Origin: Sialis fuliginosa
Lineage: Eukaryota > Arthropoda > Insecta > Megaloptera > Sialidae
NCBI GenBank assembly: GCA_961205875.1
Contig: OY540817.1
Coordinates: 8,467,001 to 8,531,000, forward strand
Direction of reading: 5' to 3'
DNA length: 64,000 bases
In this document: one piece after another, positions 1 through 13,019 of the stretch
Layout of the letters: every line of letters begins with the position of its first letter
How positions within the stretch are numbered: the stretch's first letter is position 1
Position numbers and translations under genes: made by a program
Notes under the pieces: generated by a model
Seen by the model: the letters and a program-made list of their open reading frames with translations, nothing else
Database searches by the model: none
What the model was told of the DNA's origin: nothing

Positions 1-103
1 TTAACTTTCATTATTCAAAAGCCCAAAACTAAAATTGGTTTAGGCTATATGATAATTGATTTGCTTGAATAACCCCATCAGAGAAATTCTAATATAATAT
101 ATA

Positions 104-996
104 GAGTAAAGTCGGTATATATGGAACACCATTCATGTTTTAGGTAAGAAAACTATGATAATATTATTTAAAATAAGCCTTTATCGTTTCATTGGTTGAG
201 AATTTAATTTTTTAACGAGATCGAGCAGGCAAAAATAGAATTCTTAAATTAAAATAAAATAAAAAATAAAAATCGACCTCTTAAAAAATGTGCATGTAAT
301 ATGGACCAGAGTGGTCCATATTACACACTTGTTACTATAATACAAAATTATGTATATTAGGGGGTTAAAGCATTTGTTTTTTAAATTTATTTTGTTGTTT
401 TTATTTCAAACTTATATGTTGTCACTGTAAAAAAAATGGCGGTGGTGTAGCAAGGAGTACGTGGACAGAACCTCCATAATAGGCACCCTATTTAGTGAGC
501 ACCATAATGAAGATTTGTATTAAAAAAATGATTTTTGCGGAAGTGGATAGTTTTGAAGTACTGGACGATAAGTATACTTTTCACACTATTTGCCTCGCTA
601 CGATTCTGGTTAATTATTAGTACACTTCATAGTCGTAGTCCATAATACCCGCAACCACGAATATTTAAAAAAAATTGTAATTGCCGAAGCAACAATAATT
701 ACGTGGCTTAAAAGCACTATTCATACGGCCAAACCCTATACCTGAATTTTTAAACAGCAATAAAAACAATTTAATACAATAAAAATTTAAACGAACTTAT
801 CTTAACATAAATAATTAAAAATGGAAAATTTCATTAAATTGCCCTCAATGACATACCGGTACTCCAAACACTGTCATGTCAACTGACGCAGTGAGTTAGA
901 GATGTAAGCTTAATTACATATTAATTTTGTGTTTATAAAATTTAAAATAGGAGGTGTCTATATTACCCGCCTGTTGCATATATACCGACTTTACTC
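104..996. mobile_element. TA-flanked non-autonomous DNA element (MITE), about 0.9 kb
   Basis: Perfect terminal inverted repeats of about 20 bp (left GAGTAAAGTCGGTATATATG, right its reverse complement) are flanked by TA on both sides, the target-site style of the Tc1/mariner superfamily. No transposase frame is seen inside. A short internal palindrome lies near 295-325 (arms GTAATATGGACC / GGTCCATATTAC). The end structure is directly visible; the superfamily is inferred. Confidence 0.7.
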
Positions 997-1488
997 TAGC
1001 GATCTAGAACGATAGAAGCCAACCCTGTCACTCACACGCATGTACTGTACATACATACAAACAAATACACAAACAATTTAGCAGATTTTACATAGATAGG
1101 CACGCACATACACACAGATGCAATTACCTACGTGAAGTAACGTGGGCTTGATCACCTGACAAACGACCTGTTGTTCAACAGACAAAGTAATCAATCAACT
1201 GTTTGTCTTATTTATCCAACGTCACTTTACGCCAGCCGTTTCAACCCGTTCACGACAACAGAAATCAATAAGCCGTTTCCCTCGGTCTGGAAATCGTTTT
1301 ATTTTAAATTGTTTTCTGTGTAAAACGAGTAAGTAGATTACTTACGCTAGTGATTTAAAACTTATGTGCTTTTATTTACTCATTTCTGGATTTTGTTGCA
1401 CATTTTTTTACATTTCTAAAGGAAATTAAGACAGAAATGATATTGTCTTAATTTCGGACAAGAAGAAACCAAAACGATAAAATTTATA
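997..1488. other. Unassigned, slightly GC-richer stretch
   Basis: No frame, RNA gene or terminal repeat was recognised. The part around 1120-1300 is less AT-rich than its surroundings and could hold a non-coding exon or regulatory DNA, but nothing in it proves that. Confidence 0.3.
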
Positions 1489-2273
1489 CTTTTTACTTCC
1501 ATGTTCTGAAAGAAATGGAAGTATTGTAATACCATCGAAAAATCGTGTCCGAGAAAATGACAAATTCTGATTGTACTTACTTCAAAACGTAAAGAAAAGT
1601 TAATTTCCGCATGGCGGCTGTGCGTGTGTCTGTGTGTCAGGACGTAGATTTTTTTTTCGTTCACGATAACTACCGTAAAAATGCACCGATCTGAATTATT
1701 TTTGGGGAAAATGTTTGTCTCAGTGAGTACTCCAGACCTATTGATTTTGGTGCTAATCGGATTAGGGGTTTTGGAAATATTCGAAATTTTGTAACTTTTT
1801 TCGTCTAAATCTAAAAAGTGAACATTGCGAGTATTATCTTACTAATTTTGATAAGATTTGGTACATTTGCAGTTCAATTGAATCTAAGGGACATTTATTA
1901 TTTGTACGTGCCTAAACAGCCATTAAAGGGGTGAAAAACACATGTAAAATTTGAATTTTAAATACTAATTAAATATGTCATAAATTTATGTTGCATTGGA
2001 AACAAATGCAACTAAATTCAAATTGTCAAATTAGTTGTTCTACGAATGTGTTTTATGTTTTTGACATTAGGACATTAGATTATATTTATATAAGTACAAA
2101 TGGCAATAACTGCTGTAACCGTCGTAAGTATATATGTTTTTATGTATTACGAAATTTATATTCATAGTAGTAGGTTATATAATTAAAATATTTTTAAAAA
2201 AATTATATTTAAAAATTATTTAAAAAGATAGAAAGAACATGGAAGTCATGTATGGTTCTCCATACCGATATTT
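1489..2273 (+). repeat. Dispersed repeat, copy 1 (second copy at 41,449)
   Basis: About 785 bp closely matches 41,449-42,226 in the same orientation. It runs from ACTTCCATGTTCTG to CTCCATACCGATATTT and includes a GTGTGTCTGTGTGTC tract near 1,622. A minus-strand frame of about 80 residues recurs in both copies but looks like repeat translation, not a protein. No clear terminal inverted repeats or target duplication were found, so the class is unknown. Confidence 0.75.
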
Positions 2274-5200
2274 ATTTATATTATTGTTATCAATTATTGT
2301 GTGTCTTTAGGACTCCGATGATGATAGCATTGCTATTGAAATACGTGTAAGTCTAAACTCTTACAATTTTTATAGTTAGGGGATTTGTATTTGATAAGTC
2401 ATAACCATAGTTTTTGTCTGTTGTTTGTTAAGTATAATTATTGTGTACTCAAAATGTACTTAAAATTTGAATTAATCTTTAAATAAATAATTTAAATTTC
2501 AAAATTTTATTCTATATCGATCAAAACTTTCCTCGGTCACTAGAAACTCTGGAGCCTCGGAGCAGCAAGTTATCGAGGAGTCCTTTATCTCCCCATTTTT
2601 CTACAGTAAGCTTTTTTAACGTTGCAAACGTTAACTCTAGCGAATTCGGATTTAATCGTAATGTTTGACCATTTCTAGCAGTGCTGGAAACTTTATTTAA
2701 TTTTTTATAGGGTTTGTTAAGTGTAATCAGATAATTAGAGTTAGAATGGAACTATTGAAAATCAAATATAATCACCCACAAATCCATAATTTATATAAAA
2801 AATTGCAAGGTTTATCTTACAAGTGATGATTGAAAATTGAAATAATAATAGAAGTCATTAATAGTTAGAGATAGAAGTAATTTTTTTTAAAACTTATACA
2901 ACAAAATATTACTTGAACATCTGTTTCCTAACTTTTTCAGATTACTTTATCAAAGTTAATTTGTTGAGCTATATCATTTTCAGTAGAAAACAATGCTAAA
3001 AATTATTTATTTATTTCAAAATACATAATAAATCAATTTTATTACAGTTAAAAAAATTATACCCACGACTAGTATTATTTTGAATTATATCATATTAAGC
3101 TATTCTGATACAAATGTATAAATTAATCCGCTTTGTCCCTTTTGTCAAGACCTGCGATGATCGGCCCATCAGCAACTTCCCAAATAAATAAATAAATAAT
3201 ACACATAAACACGAAACAAACAACAAAAATCTATACACACACAACTGAGCTGAGAGACTTTGTTCTGCCGACAAATAATTCGTCAAGAAAAAAAAATCCG
3301 CTTTGTCGTCTATACGTAATTGAAACACAGATAAATAGTCGGACTTTCGTTTTTATTATTATAAGAGATTAAAATTTCTTTCAATAATGATCAAAATTAA
3401 CCTGTAACATCATTAAATAGTCGTTAAAATTGTATAATTTTACTAATCAAAGAATAAAATGTAATAAATTGTCACGTGCATTAATTTGCAATTAATATTT
3501 AATTACATGATTTTTAAATTAATTAATAAACATTCTGCTATTATCAAATTTGATGCAGAGTTGCTTTGAATATAGTATATTTACGTAAATATGTAACAAT
3601 TACATATATATATTAATTAATTAATTAAACATGTACTCAAATATGTTGTAATAATAATATTTGATTATAATTATGTGGCAGGCAAAATACATTTAAATAC
3701 AATACGTTCATAATATGCTTTTAAACGGTTAATAAAAAAAGGTTAACATATTTTTTTTTAATTAGAACTTTTTTCACCCTGTACATTATATTTTTTATAT
3801 TTGACTGGAAATTAAGGCGTTAGCTGTAGTTTTTAATAAAAAAATTATGTTCTGCATATTATTATTGTTTGTTTAAAGACCTTAATGATCCAGTAAGATA
3901 GTGCTCCACATTTTTTTACAAACATCAGTGTTTCTTGGCTTCAAAAAGGTTAAGAACCACTGGTTTAAATTATAATTCGAACATTGCAATTGACTATTAG
4001 ATTTACCACTGTCATTAGTATTAATCACAGTGCATGGCATTAATAAACATATCGATGTTTCATTAGCAATATACCACTAACTTGACCTCGGGGAACTCCC
4101 TAGAGTAATTACATAAGACATAATATAATCCATGTTTTATACCTGTGTCTAGACACTGTTTAACAATAATTTGGTTTAGAGAAGAAGATCGATACTACCG
4201 CAATATGGCGACCATCAAAATCGGTTGTTTTATTTAGAAATAAATTGGATTATTAAATTAACATTTAATTAACTTAAAATTATATAGTTTCATGTCAGTA
4301 GCGTAGAATGTAATTTAAAGTGGAATGTACTTTTAGAAAAATTATTGTATAAGTTTTATACATACATATGTATATATCAATTTTATAAATTGTTGCTACG
4401 GAATCAATGACAAAGAAAATTTTATGTGTGTTCATAAGGGTTACTAAAAAAACTATTTATATTGGTTATATAATATACCTACTTAAATAATATGTATAGA
4501 ATAGAACAGTGTTGACCAAATTTATCTATATATTTGATTATTTTCAAACTATCTTACAGGTTTAGACTAATCTATAGATAATTTTAAGAATGTTTCATTA
4601 TCTCAAATAAAAGATAAACTTTATTATAATAAAATCAATTTAATAATTTAGATTTAAATATAAATTGCGATTATCAATGATTTATGAATCAGGTAAATCG
4701 AACTAATTAAAGTGATTAATTTGCTACTGAGAAAGTTATCATTGAAATAATAAATATACCTAAGTAATTTTATTTTAATCGTTATTTCATAATACAGAAA
4801 TAAAAATTCAAACGAAATATAATAATAAAATCCTTTTTATAAATTATTTTCAAACCTTACACCCTTGAATGAATATATTTTTTAATATAAAATAATTCAC
4901 CCTCTATTTTATAAACCACCCTAAAGTCCAAGCAGGACAATGACTCTATTTCGCTTGTCTACTGGCTTTAAAAAATCCCATATCTTTACTTCCACATATA
5001 CCTCACAACCTATGTCAAGAATGCCTGTATGGTAATTGATGGGTGATATTAGAAAAACGCCGTTCCAACAAAAAAATCCGGTCGACAACCAAAAGACGGA
5101 TGGGACACCCCGCATCATGAACAGTTCTGTCGTGCGAGGATCATATCGTTTATACAACCCCCTTTCCAACCATTATATTGCCAATATGTGTAGTAGGTAC

Positions 5201-5333
5201 TATGTTTATAGTGGATGCATTCGTGACGTCAAAGTTCAAAAAAGTCCAAAAAAATCATTTATAAAAATATTATGGTATTTGAAAATTAGGGCAAGCCCAG
5301 GGAGATGACCATAGTTTATGTTATATTTAATTT
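2274..5333. other. No gene seen; AT-rich DNA with repeat fragments
   Basis: A segment at about 2,633-2,765 is related, in reverse orientation, to about 42,250-42,440. It lies just past the repeat copy at 1,489 and so may be part of the same larger element. The rest is AT-rich with no convincing frame. Around 3,950 there is a 'TTAAGAACCACTGG' sequence of the type found at hAT-like MITE ends, without a partner. Confidence 0.35.
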
Positions 5334-5401
5334 CTATTTCACTAACCCCATTGAGTGGGATATCTTTAGGCAGGTCTCCTAAAATGCAATCAAAAATTTC
5401 A
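5334..5401 (+). repeat. Short dispersed repeat also present at 43,146-43,212
   Basis: The block CCCCATTGAGTGG...AGGTCTCCTAAAATGCAA is shared with 43,146-43,212. At the second site it is the 3' part of a larger repeat starting near 42,926, so this copy is a fragment of that family. Confidence 0.6.
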
Positions 5402-7424
5402 AATAACCTTTTGATTTTAACTCTTCAGTCACGATATATTTACTTTTCAATGTGGTTATCAGAAAAAAATCTGAGAAAATTTCAGAATGTAGTTTTTCAT
5501 TAGCATTTTCAATGAAAATTATAACGAAAACTACAGTAAAAATAGTTTATGAAACATTTTGGAATAACTTTTTTATAAATCGTAATGAGAATGACTACGG
5601 AACTCTATCATGTGTGTGCCCAACACGCACTTGGCCGTTTTATTTATTTTTTTTTATTTAGAATCAAAATTATATCAGTATTATTTAATATTAAAATATT
5701 TATTTGTAAATTACATTCGAGATTTTTATAGCATGTCATAAAATACTTCACTCAATTAAATATCAATATCAAATAAAAACCTAAAGTTTTAGAACCTCTG
5801 CCAAAGTAAACAAGGAAGATAGATTGTACGTGGTTCCATTAAACACACAAAAATAAATTGATGTAAAAAGCAGCGAATGTTATCAAGCGAAGTTCAAGTT
5901 ACAAAGTTTCGTTTGGCGAGCAGTAGCGAAACTTTGCTAAAATTTCTTAGCGGATGGTCTTGGAATAGAGATGCTATCCCCTTTATCTTACAGAATGTAA
6001 CCACATTAGAGACATTAAATGAATTGGAAGCTAGCTATAATTTAACCTTTTTTCACGTATGTGTATTAGTTCGTATATATATAAACTTCAAAATTGTTTA
6101 TCTAGAGTCTAGGAAATAGTTACATTCAGTAATCGAATTATGTACAATTAAAGTATAGAAACTATCTTGCTGATGCCAGGCATTATTTCTAGAAAAATTA
6201 AGGCAAATTTACAGATCGAAAAAATGCATTTATACTTTTAAAAAATCAAATCTGAAAAAAGTAATTTGAGCTAATACATATATTGTATAATAAAAATATA
6301 TGCTTTCGAAGAACTCAGATTTTATCTAACCCAGTACACTTTAGGAAAGAATACAAAAGTGTATACAATTATTTTTTACTTTATAATTTTGTTTAAAAAC
6401 CCAATAAGTATGCATTTTTTTACATACTTTCTAAACTCATCCTTTAACGAAAAATTAATTTAAAATTCAAAATTAAAAAGCATTAAAAATAGGAGATTCA
6501 AAATTTAAGATGCTTTGTTTCTATCTATAATTACATAGTTTTAAATTTTGTTCTTTTTCGACTCTTTGAAATAACTCTAAATAACTGTAAATTCGAAGAT
6601 CGTTTCTAAAAAACCATTTTAAAATTGAAAATAGTATACATTTTTCAATTACGTCAGAATTGTTTTATTAACTCCCGTATACCCACCCTAGTAGTAGAAA
6701 GATTACACAATAATTTTACATATTTTTCAATAATCAATAACAATTAAATCTGGAAAAACACATCAAAGTAAATATTTAAATTTTTTATCAAAACAGAGGT
6801 TTGATTATTACCCATTTTGTTAAATCTATATTCATTATAAAAACAAACCTTGTTGTTTTTAAATGCATTTATATGCAGTGAATACATATAGCAATTAAAA
6901 ATTCACCGATATACTTGTAATAAAATATCCATATATAATATGTTTGCACATGTTATTTTTATAATCTAAACATAACAAGGTGTAAATATGTACCCTTGTA
7001 CATTATTATGTCAACATTATTAATCCCAGTAGCCTGAAACTTTACAGACACATTCCTGTTTAGTTTATGTTTATGGTGTTTACCTAACAATAAGATTGTA
7101 TTTCATCTTAGCTTTAACATATATACAGATAAGATTTACATAGAAACAAATACATGAAGACATAGATAAAAACTGCACAAGTTATTTAATTTTTCAAAAT
7201 TTCATCACATACCATAGTGAAATATACTTTTAATACAGTTAAGAAGTAATGACCCTAATTAAAACCAGAAATCGAAATACGATTTCACAAATATTTTTGG
7301 CCAAAAAAAAAACTTTTTGGAAATGGAAAAAATATCAGCTTCTCGAACGGGGAAAACTAAGTTAACATTATTAATTTTTATAACAAAATTACAAGAATTA
7401 TAATTTGGAAACGATAAGGTAATC
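5402..7424. other. No gene seen
   Basis: AT-rich DNA without a convincing coding frame, RNA gene or paired terminal repeats. The open frames here are short, lack splice context and resemble no known protein. Confidence 0.35.
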
Positions 7425-7795
7425 TATTTAGGTATTAATTATTCTATTATCATAGCATCTGCTTTACATTGTTTCAAATGCGATTTTTTATTTTATAACT
7501 TTTGTGTCGTAGTACTTATCATTTTGTAATCATTAGCATGTGTTCATCACTCGGTGTCCATTACTGGTTTTACTTTATCCATTACTGGAGACAAAACATA
7601 AACAAAATAAAAGGTTTTAAAAAAGCTATATTTGCTGATTTTGGTGATTAATTGATTTAATAATAAAGAGGTACGTGTGTTATGAGTAACATAACTTCAT
7701 GAGAATTAGGTACAAAAAAGAAAACCCATTAATCCAAAAAAAAACTAGTACACCTTGCTCTTAAAGCGACCAAGACTGGTGTCACTATTTTATTT
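7425..7795 (+). mobile_element. Truncated copy of a 'GGTACTGGCACCAG' MITE family
   Basis: Matches the distal half of the complete copy at 10,342-10,858 (opposite strand) and of the copy at 14,631-15,503: TCATAGCATCTGC, then GTGTCGTAGTACTTATCATT, ending TGCTCTTAAAGCGACC and a degraded terminal repeat. The proximal end is missing. Confidence 0.65.
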
Positions 7796-8084
7796 AATAT
7801 ACATAAGTATCTTCTCAAATTTTAAATTTAAATTATTAGATTAATTTAATGTTAAAAACTAATTAGGATTGCGTTTGAGAGAAAAATATCGTCTAAAAAT
7901 TGACCAAAACTCAAGAAAAACATTTGTCCGGGATGAAAAATGAGTTCTTTGTCTTTTGCTTAGGACTTTTACTTATAACTTTTGACAACACAATTTTTCT
8001 GAAAAGACACCAAAATATTCGTAAAGAATCCTATCGAATCCAACCTAACATTGTATACACTAAGATAATTTATAATATATATAT

Positions 8085-9209
8085 ATTAGGGTGCTTTTTT
8101 TTGCGACTATTTTTTTTTTCACTCCCACCTCAAAATTTTCTTGGAAATACCTCAAAAAAAACTCCCTGAAAATTTGAGCCCCTAATATTAATATTAAGTA
8201 CTCGCTTTCAGCGTTTAAAGATTTCCCATTGAAAATACACGTAAACTTGAACTTTTTTTTTTTACTTTTTATAGCTCAGAGGCATTTTATCCTATTTGAA
8301 CGTTTGAAAAACCAAATTACGCAGAATTAAATGTTCTATAAAAGTATTTATTGCAACGAAACTGTAACTTACAAGGGTGAGACAGTACAGGTGATTAAAG
8401 TCAAATTTTTCATGAATTTCTTGTTTTTTCATTGTTATTTCATAAGTGGCTGAAAATACAGAAAAAGTTTAAATAAAAAAGTTGTAGCAAATTCAATTTT
8501 CTTCAAAAAAGATCCTGAGCATCAAATCTCTATTATTGATATTTTTCAAGATAATAAGCTTTTTGTTTTTTATGATTTACGATTTTCATGAACATAAAGA
8601 ACATCTATTTGAGGTTATTTACCTCTTCTTTTCTTCTTGACTTTGAAAAAGTAGATAATAACTTTAAAAAAAAATTGTTTTTAATAATTAGAGTCGCGAA
8701 TTCATGAAAATCGTAAATCATAAAAAACAAAAAGCTTATTATCTTGAAAAATATCAATAATAGAGATTTGATGCTCAGGATCTTTTTTGAAGAAAATTGA
8801 ATTTGCTACAACTTTTTTATTTAAACTTTTTCTGTATTTTCAGCCACTTATGAAATAACAATGAAAAAACAAGAAATTCATGAAAAATTTGACTTTAATC
8901 ACCTGTACTGTCTCACCCTTGTAAGTTACAGTTTCGTTGCAATAAATACTTTTATAGAACATTTAATTCTGCGTAATTTGGTTTTTCAAACGTTCAAATA
9001 GGACAAAATGCCTCTGAGCTATAAAAAGTAAAAAAAAAAAGTTCAAGTTTACGTGTATTTTCAATGGGAAATCTTTAAACGCTGAAAGCGAGTACTTAAT
9101 ATTAATATTAAGGGCTCAAATTTTCAGGGAGTTTTTTTTGAGGTATTTCCAAGAAAATTTTGAGGTGGGAGTGAAAAAAAAATAGTCGCAAAAAGAAAGC
9201 ACCCTAATA
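8085..9209. mobile_element. Long-arm foldback element A
   Basis: Two almost perfectly complementary arms of about 507 bp (8,085-8,592 and 8,701-9,209) surround a loop of about 108 bp. The ends read ATTAGGGTGC / GCACCCTAAT inside TATATA runs, suggesting a TA-type target site. Only a handful of mismatches and small indels separate the arms, so the palindrome is young or kept even by conversion. No transposase frame is present. The blocks GACTATTTTTTTTT, TAATATTAATATTAAG and TTTCCCATTGAAAATAC recur at equivalent positions in the element at 44,146, so the two belong to one family. Confidence 0.85.
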
Positions 9210-10341
9210 TATATACATATATATATAATAATATATAATTTACTAAATATATTTATCTACAAATTATGTTAGCGAACAAATAAAATTTCATTACCGCTGA
9301 CAGAAGAACGAATCATTTATAGTACAATACACATATATATGTTTCACCTATTCAATACTGTTTACAGTATAAACTTGATATAAAAAGGTAAGCATTCTAG
9401 TCGCGTCTACTTCATCTATGGGAATCAAAACTGCAACGATTTGTTTTTTACATCGAAACCATAAATTCGTGACATCTAGTTTTCTCAATAGAACGTTCTA
9501 GATTTATTAGATATTCTTCGAGTGAAAGGTATACGAGATACGTGCTGTTAAAGAATTATTATCATTTTTATCCCCCCCCCCCTCTTATACCTTCTTCGAA
9601 CATGGTTTTGTCAAATATACAAAAAATACTTCTCAATGAAGTTTCAAATATATATGTTTTTGTTATTAAAAGAAATTGTTAGTAACATATTTTTACTTAG
9701 AATTGCTATAGATTTTTTATATGTTTCATGAAAGTATTAAAACGTATCTTTATTACTTTATTAGATCCATAAAACTGAATTTTATGTGAAGTATGCGCTA
9801 CGAATTTCTTGTAGTATTTTTTTAATAACATTGTATGAGATGAGAATTTAAATACGTGACTTTTTTGGGAATTATTTCTAACTTTTTATCCTTATAGTAC
9901 ATAGTCATGAGAAAATTATCATGTGTTTTTTTTATTACTTTCTATTTTGTTGTAGGAATGGGTAATTAATTTATTATTACTCTGCTAATTCTAAACATAA
10001 GTTGATAAGAAATAATGATGTGTAATCAAGATAATTATATTTTTAACACTAATTTCAATTGTATAAAAGTTAGCTATAAAACATTTTATGTTTTACAATA
10101 TTCTTTATAGATTTGTTTTGAGATTTTTATTTTTTTCTAATAAAAGTTATGGATAGTAACAAGTGTTACAATTTTTCGGTATAACGAATTATTTTCAAGA
10201 TTGTTAAAACCTATGATTTTTGGATTTTATCCCACGTCGCACTATATCGCTTGACGTTTCGACCAAAAATCATGAACTTAAACAATTAAACAGCCGCGCA
10301 AATCTGCGTTCAAAAATATTTTCAAGATATTCATTTCTGTA
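9210..10341. other. No gene seen; simple repeats
   Basis: AT-rich sequence with a TATATA-rich start and a poly-C run near 9,571-9,582. No coding frame or RNA gene was recognised. Confidence 0.35.
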
Positions 10342-10858
10342 TAAGGTACTGGCACTAGTTATGGCCGCTATAAGAGCAAGGTTTACTGTTTTTGTGATTG
10401 ACAGGCTTCTTTTTTGTAATTCTCATGAGTTCATGTTACAAATAAAACAAGTAAAAATATAGTTTGTGTTTTAAATGATAGGCTTTTATTTTGTTTATGT
10501 TTTTTCTCTAGTAATGGATAAACCAGTAATGAGCACGCAGTGATAGATACTTGCTAATGATTACAAAATGATTAGTACTACGACACAAAAGATATAAAAG
10601 AAAGAATCGTCAAATTTGAAACAATGTAAAGCCGTTGCGATAATATAATAATTAATAAATAAATTATACTAATAATTAGTTTAAATGTCCTCCATTTTGA
10701 CACCTATTGGCCGATTGTCATCAAATCACGCTGTAAGACAGTTAAATGTATGTATGTAGATTAATATTCAGAAATGGTAGTAATCAAATATCAACAAATT
10801 TAATTTAAAAAATTTCATTACTGGGGTCTTATCCAAGACTGGTACCAGTACCTTATTA
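10342..10858 (-). mobile_element. Complete copy of the 'GGTACTGGCACCAG' MITE family
   Basis: Inverted termini AAGGTACTGGCACTAGTTAT (left) and GACTGGTACCAGTACCTT (right) bound about 517 bp. The interior matches 14,631-15,503, 7,425-7,795 and 33,885-34,110. There is no transposase frame. The superfamily was not determined because the target duplication is unclear. Confidence 0.7.
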
Positions 10859-11376
10859 ATATATGTCTTATGATGACCGCAGAAACTACAATACATCGTT
10901 CACCCCTAAAAACATTGTACACAGTAATAAATAAAATCATGTATATCTATAGACCAGCAACACTAAAAGTCGCATAATATAATTAATAACATACTATATA
11001 TCAAAGAAAAAAACTCCAACATGCAATACTGTTATGGAAACAGAAATTAATAATTGTGTATATACAAACATACATTTGTGTACATATACACAAACAATAG
11101 ACTTGGCTCATTGTGTAAACAATCGCGTATACATATGTATGTATACGCACATTACATACTTCCCTTAATGTGTAGTAACGAATATTGATTATAACAGTAA
11201 CGTATGAATTTATAATAGTCTTAAAGCGATGTATAATAGCACTGTATTACCTACATCGCAATTATGATTAAATACAATATTGGTTTGATTGTTTGATACT
11301 GTTTTTAATGACCTTACTGAAATCAGAAAAATGGAACACTTATAGTCACAGTGATCTAGAACGCTGAGATTTGGCA

Positions 11377-11918
11377 TATACAGGATGTTTCACGGGGAGG
11401 TGTTGAAACTAATGAGCTTTTTATTGATAAAAAATCTACCATGAGAGTCACGGGACTTTCTTATACGTAATACTGACATTGAACAGTGTACGTGATTTTT
11501 ATTTTATTAAAACATATTACTGACATACTAATAAAAGATAGAATAAAATGAATGGGACATAAATTATACATAAAACATTTATCAAATTAGTTTTTTTAAC
11601 GTAATTACTAAACCGGAAACGGATGTTTACTCTTGTTAATTTTTGAATTTTTGAATTATTTTTGAAATAAAAAAAACGTTTTAGATAAAAAATGTTGAAT
11701 ATTATGACAAACACGAATACTTTTCAATCTCTGTAATAAATATAAGAAAGTCCCATAACACTCATGGCAAATATTTCTTTTCTGTTATGAACCATTTGAA
11801 ATCTTTTTTTTCTAAAATTTAAATAAAATTGCAAACTAGTGATTTTTTTTAATAACTGCATCCATTTGAAAATGACAGTTGATTTGTTTCAACACCATCC
11901 CGTGGGACACCCTTTCAT
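11377..11918. mobile_element. Compound palindromic element with a 303-bp MITE at its apex
   Basis: Outer arms read TTTCACGGGGAGGTGTTGAA on the left and TTCAACACCATCCCGTGGGA on the right. At the centre, 11,452-11,754 is bounded by perfect 14-bp inverted repeats GGGACTTTCTTATA / TATAAGAAAGTCCC. Partial relatives of the inner unit occur at 13,886 and 27,722. The bases just outside the inner unit (CCATGAG / CTCATGG) also pair, so it either inserted at the tip of a hairpin or forms one composite element with it. Confidence 0.6.
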
Positions 11919-13019
11919 TATAGTAAAGATATAGACTAATACTAGACCTGAGTTATAGAAAAGTACATTTGGAACCATATGTTTTCTAAAATACGAACTA
12001 CTAGTGGTTTTCAACTTTAAAAAACCGAATAAAATGAAAAAAATATATGATAGGGGACACTAGTACGCGAGGTTCGACTCGAATTAGATAAATTTGTATT
12101 ATTATGAAAATTGCATGCAAGCCAATATTTTTAAAAAAATTCTAGATTAATTTGTCTAATTGTTCATTATATATTTTTTTAATGTACTGTATATAGGGAT
12201 TAATCAAGATTTATTTGTTATATTATTATACCGTGTTTACAGCAAAAAGATAAAAAAAGCAACTCAGAATCTGACGTCATAAAACAATTTTCTAAATGTC
12301 AGTACACACAGAAGAAAAAACAATTCCTTAATGTAAGGTAAATTACATTGGCTCAAGATAATCCTTGGTTCATATAAAACGAAAAAAAATATCATCTTAA
12401 TATCACAACATAATCCTCTTTTTAAAACAATATTGTTGGACGAAAACAATCATTTCTCTGTTTTGAAAAAATATTATTTTCATAATATTATGACCATTTT
12501 TTTGTGTTGGTTATATTTAATATTATAAGAAAATATTATTACTTCAAGTAAGTTCTCAGATCACGCGTCTAACCTTACTTCTTAGTTCTATTTTACTAAA
12601 AAAATGTGTTAAATATTTTATCTCTAATGAATTATTTTCTTAAACAAAGTTTTGATAAATCGCACATTTGTATATCATGAACATTTTATTTACATATCAC
12701 GAATAAAAAATGAATTCCTAGAAAATGAAATGGGGTGTAAAATAGTATACATGTTTCAACTACCATAAAGAATATAATGCCCCAGATATATTTTCTCTTC
12801 CCATTTATAAAGTTAGATCACTATCTTGCATATATTAAAACTATAACATTCCTTAAAAATAGTGATATACTCGTAAATATACCTACATACATTAAATATA
12901 TATCATGTCAAATCAGTTTAAGTATTTTACTTTTAAACATATCACCTTTATTTGTTAACGTATACCATATGTAAAAAAAAGTATCTAGTAGAATTTTTAA
13001 ATAAAACTCAAAATATTTA
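11919..13019. other. No gene seen
   Basis: Strongly AT-rich, with no convincing frame, RNA gene or paired terminal repeats. Confidence 0.35.

Noticed and set aside
5036-5308. Overlapping plus- and minus-strand open frames of 82-90 residues
   Set aside because: No domain, no splice context, and the segment adjoins dispersed repeat sequence; cannot be supported as a gene.
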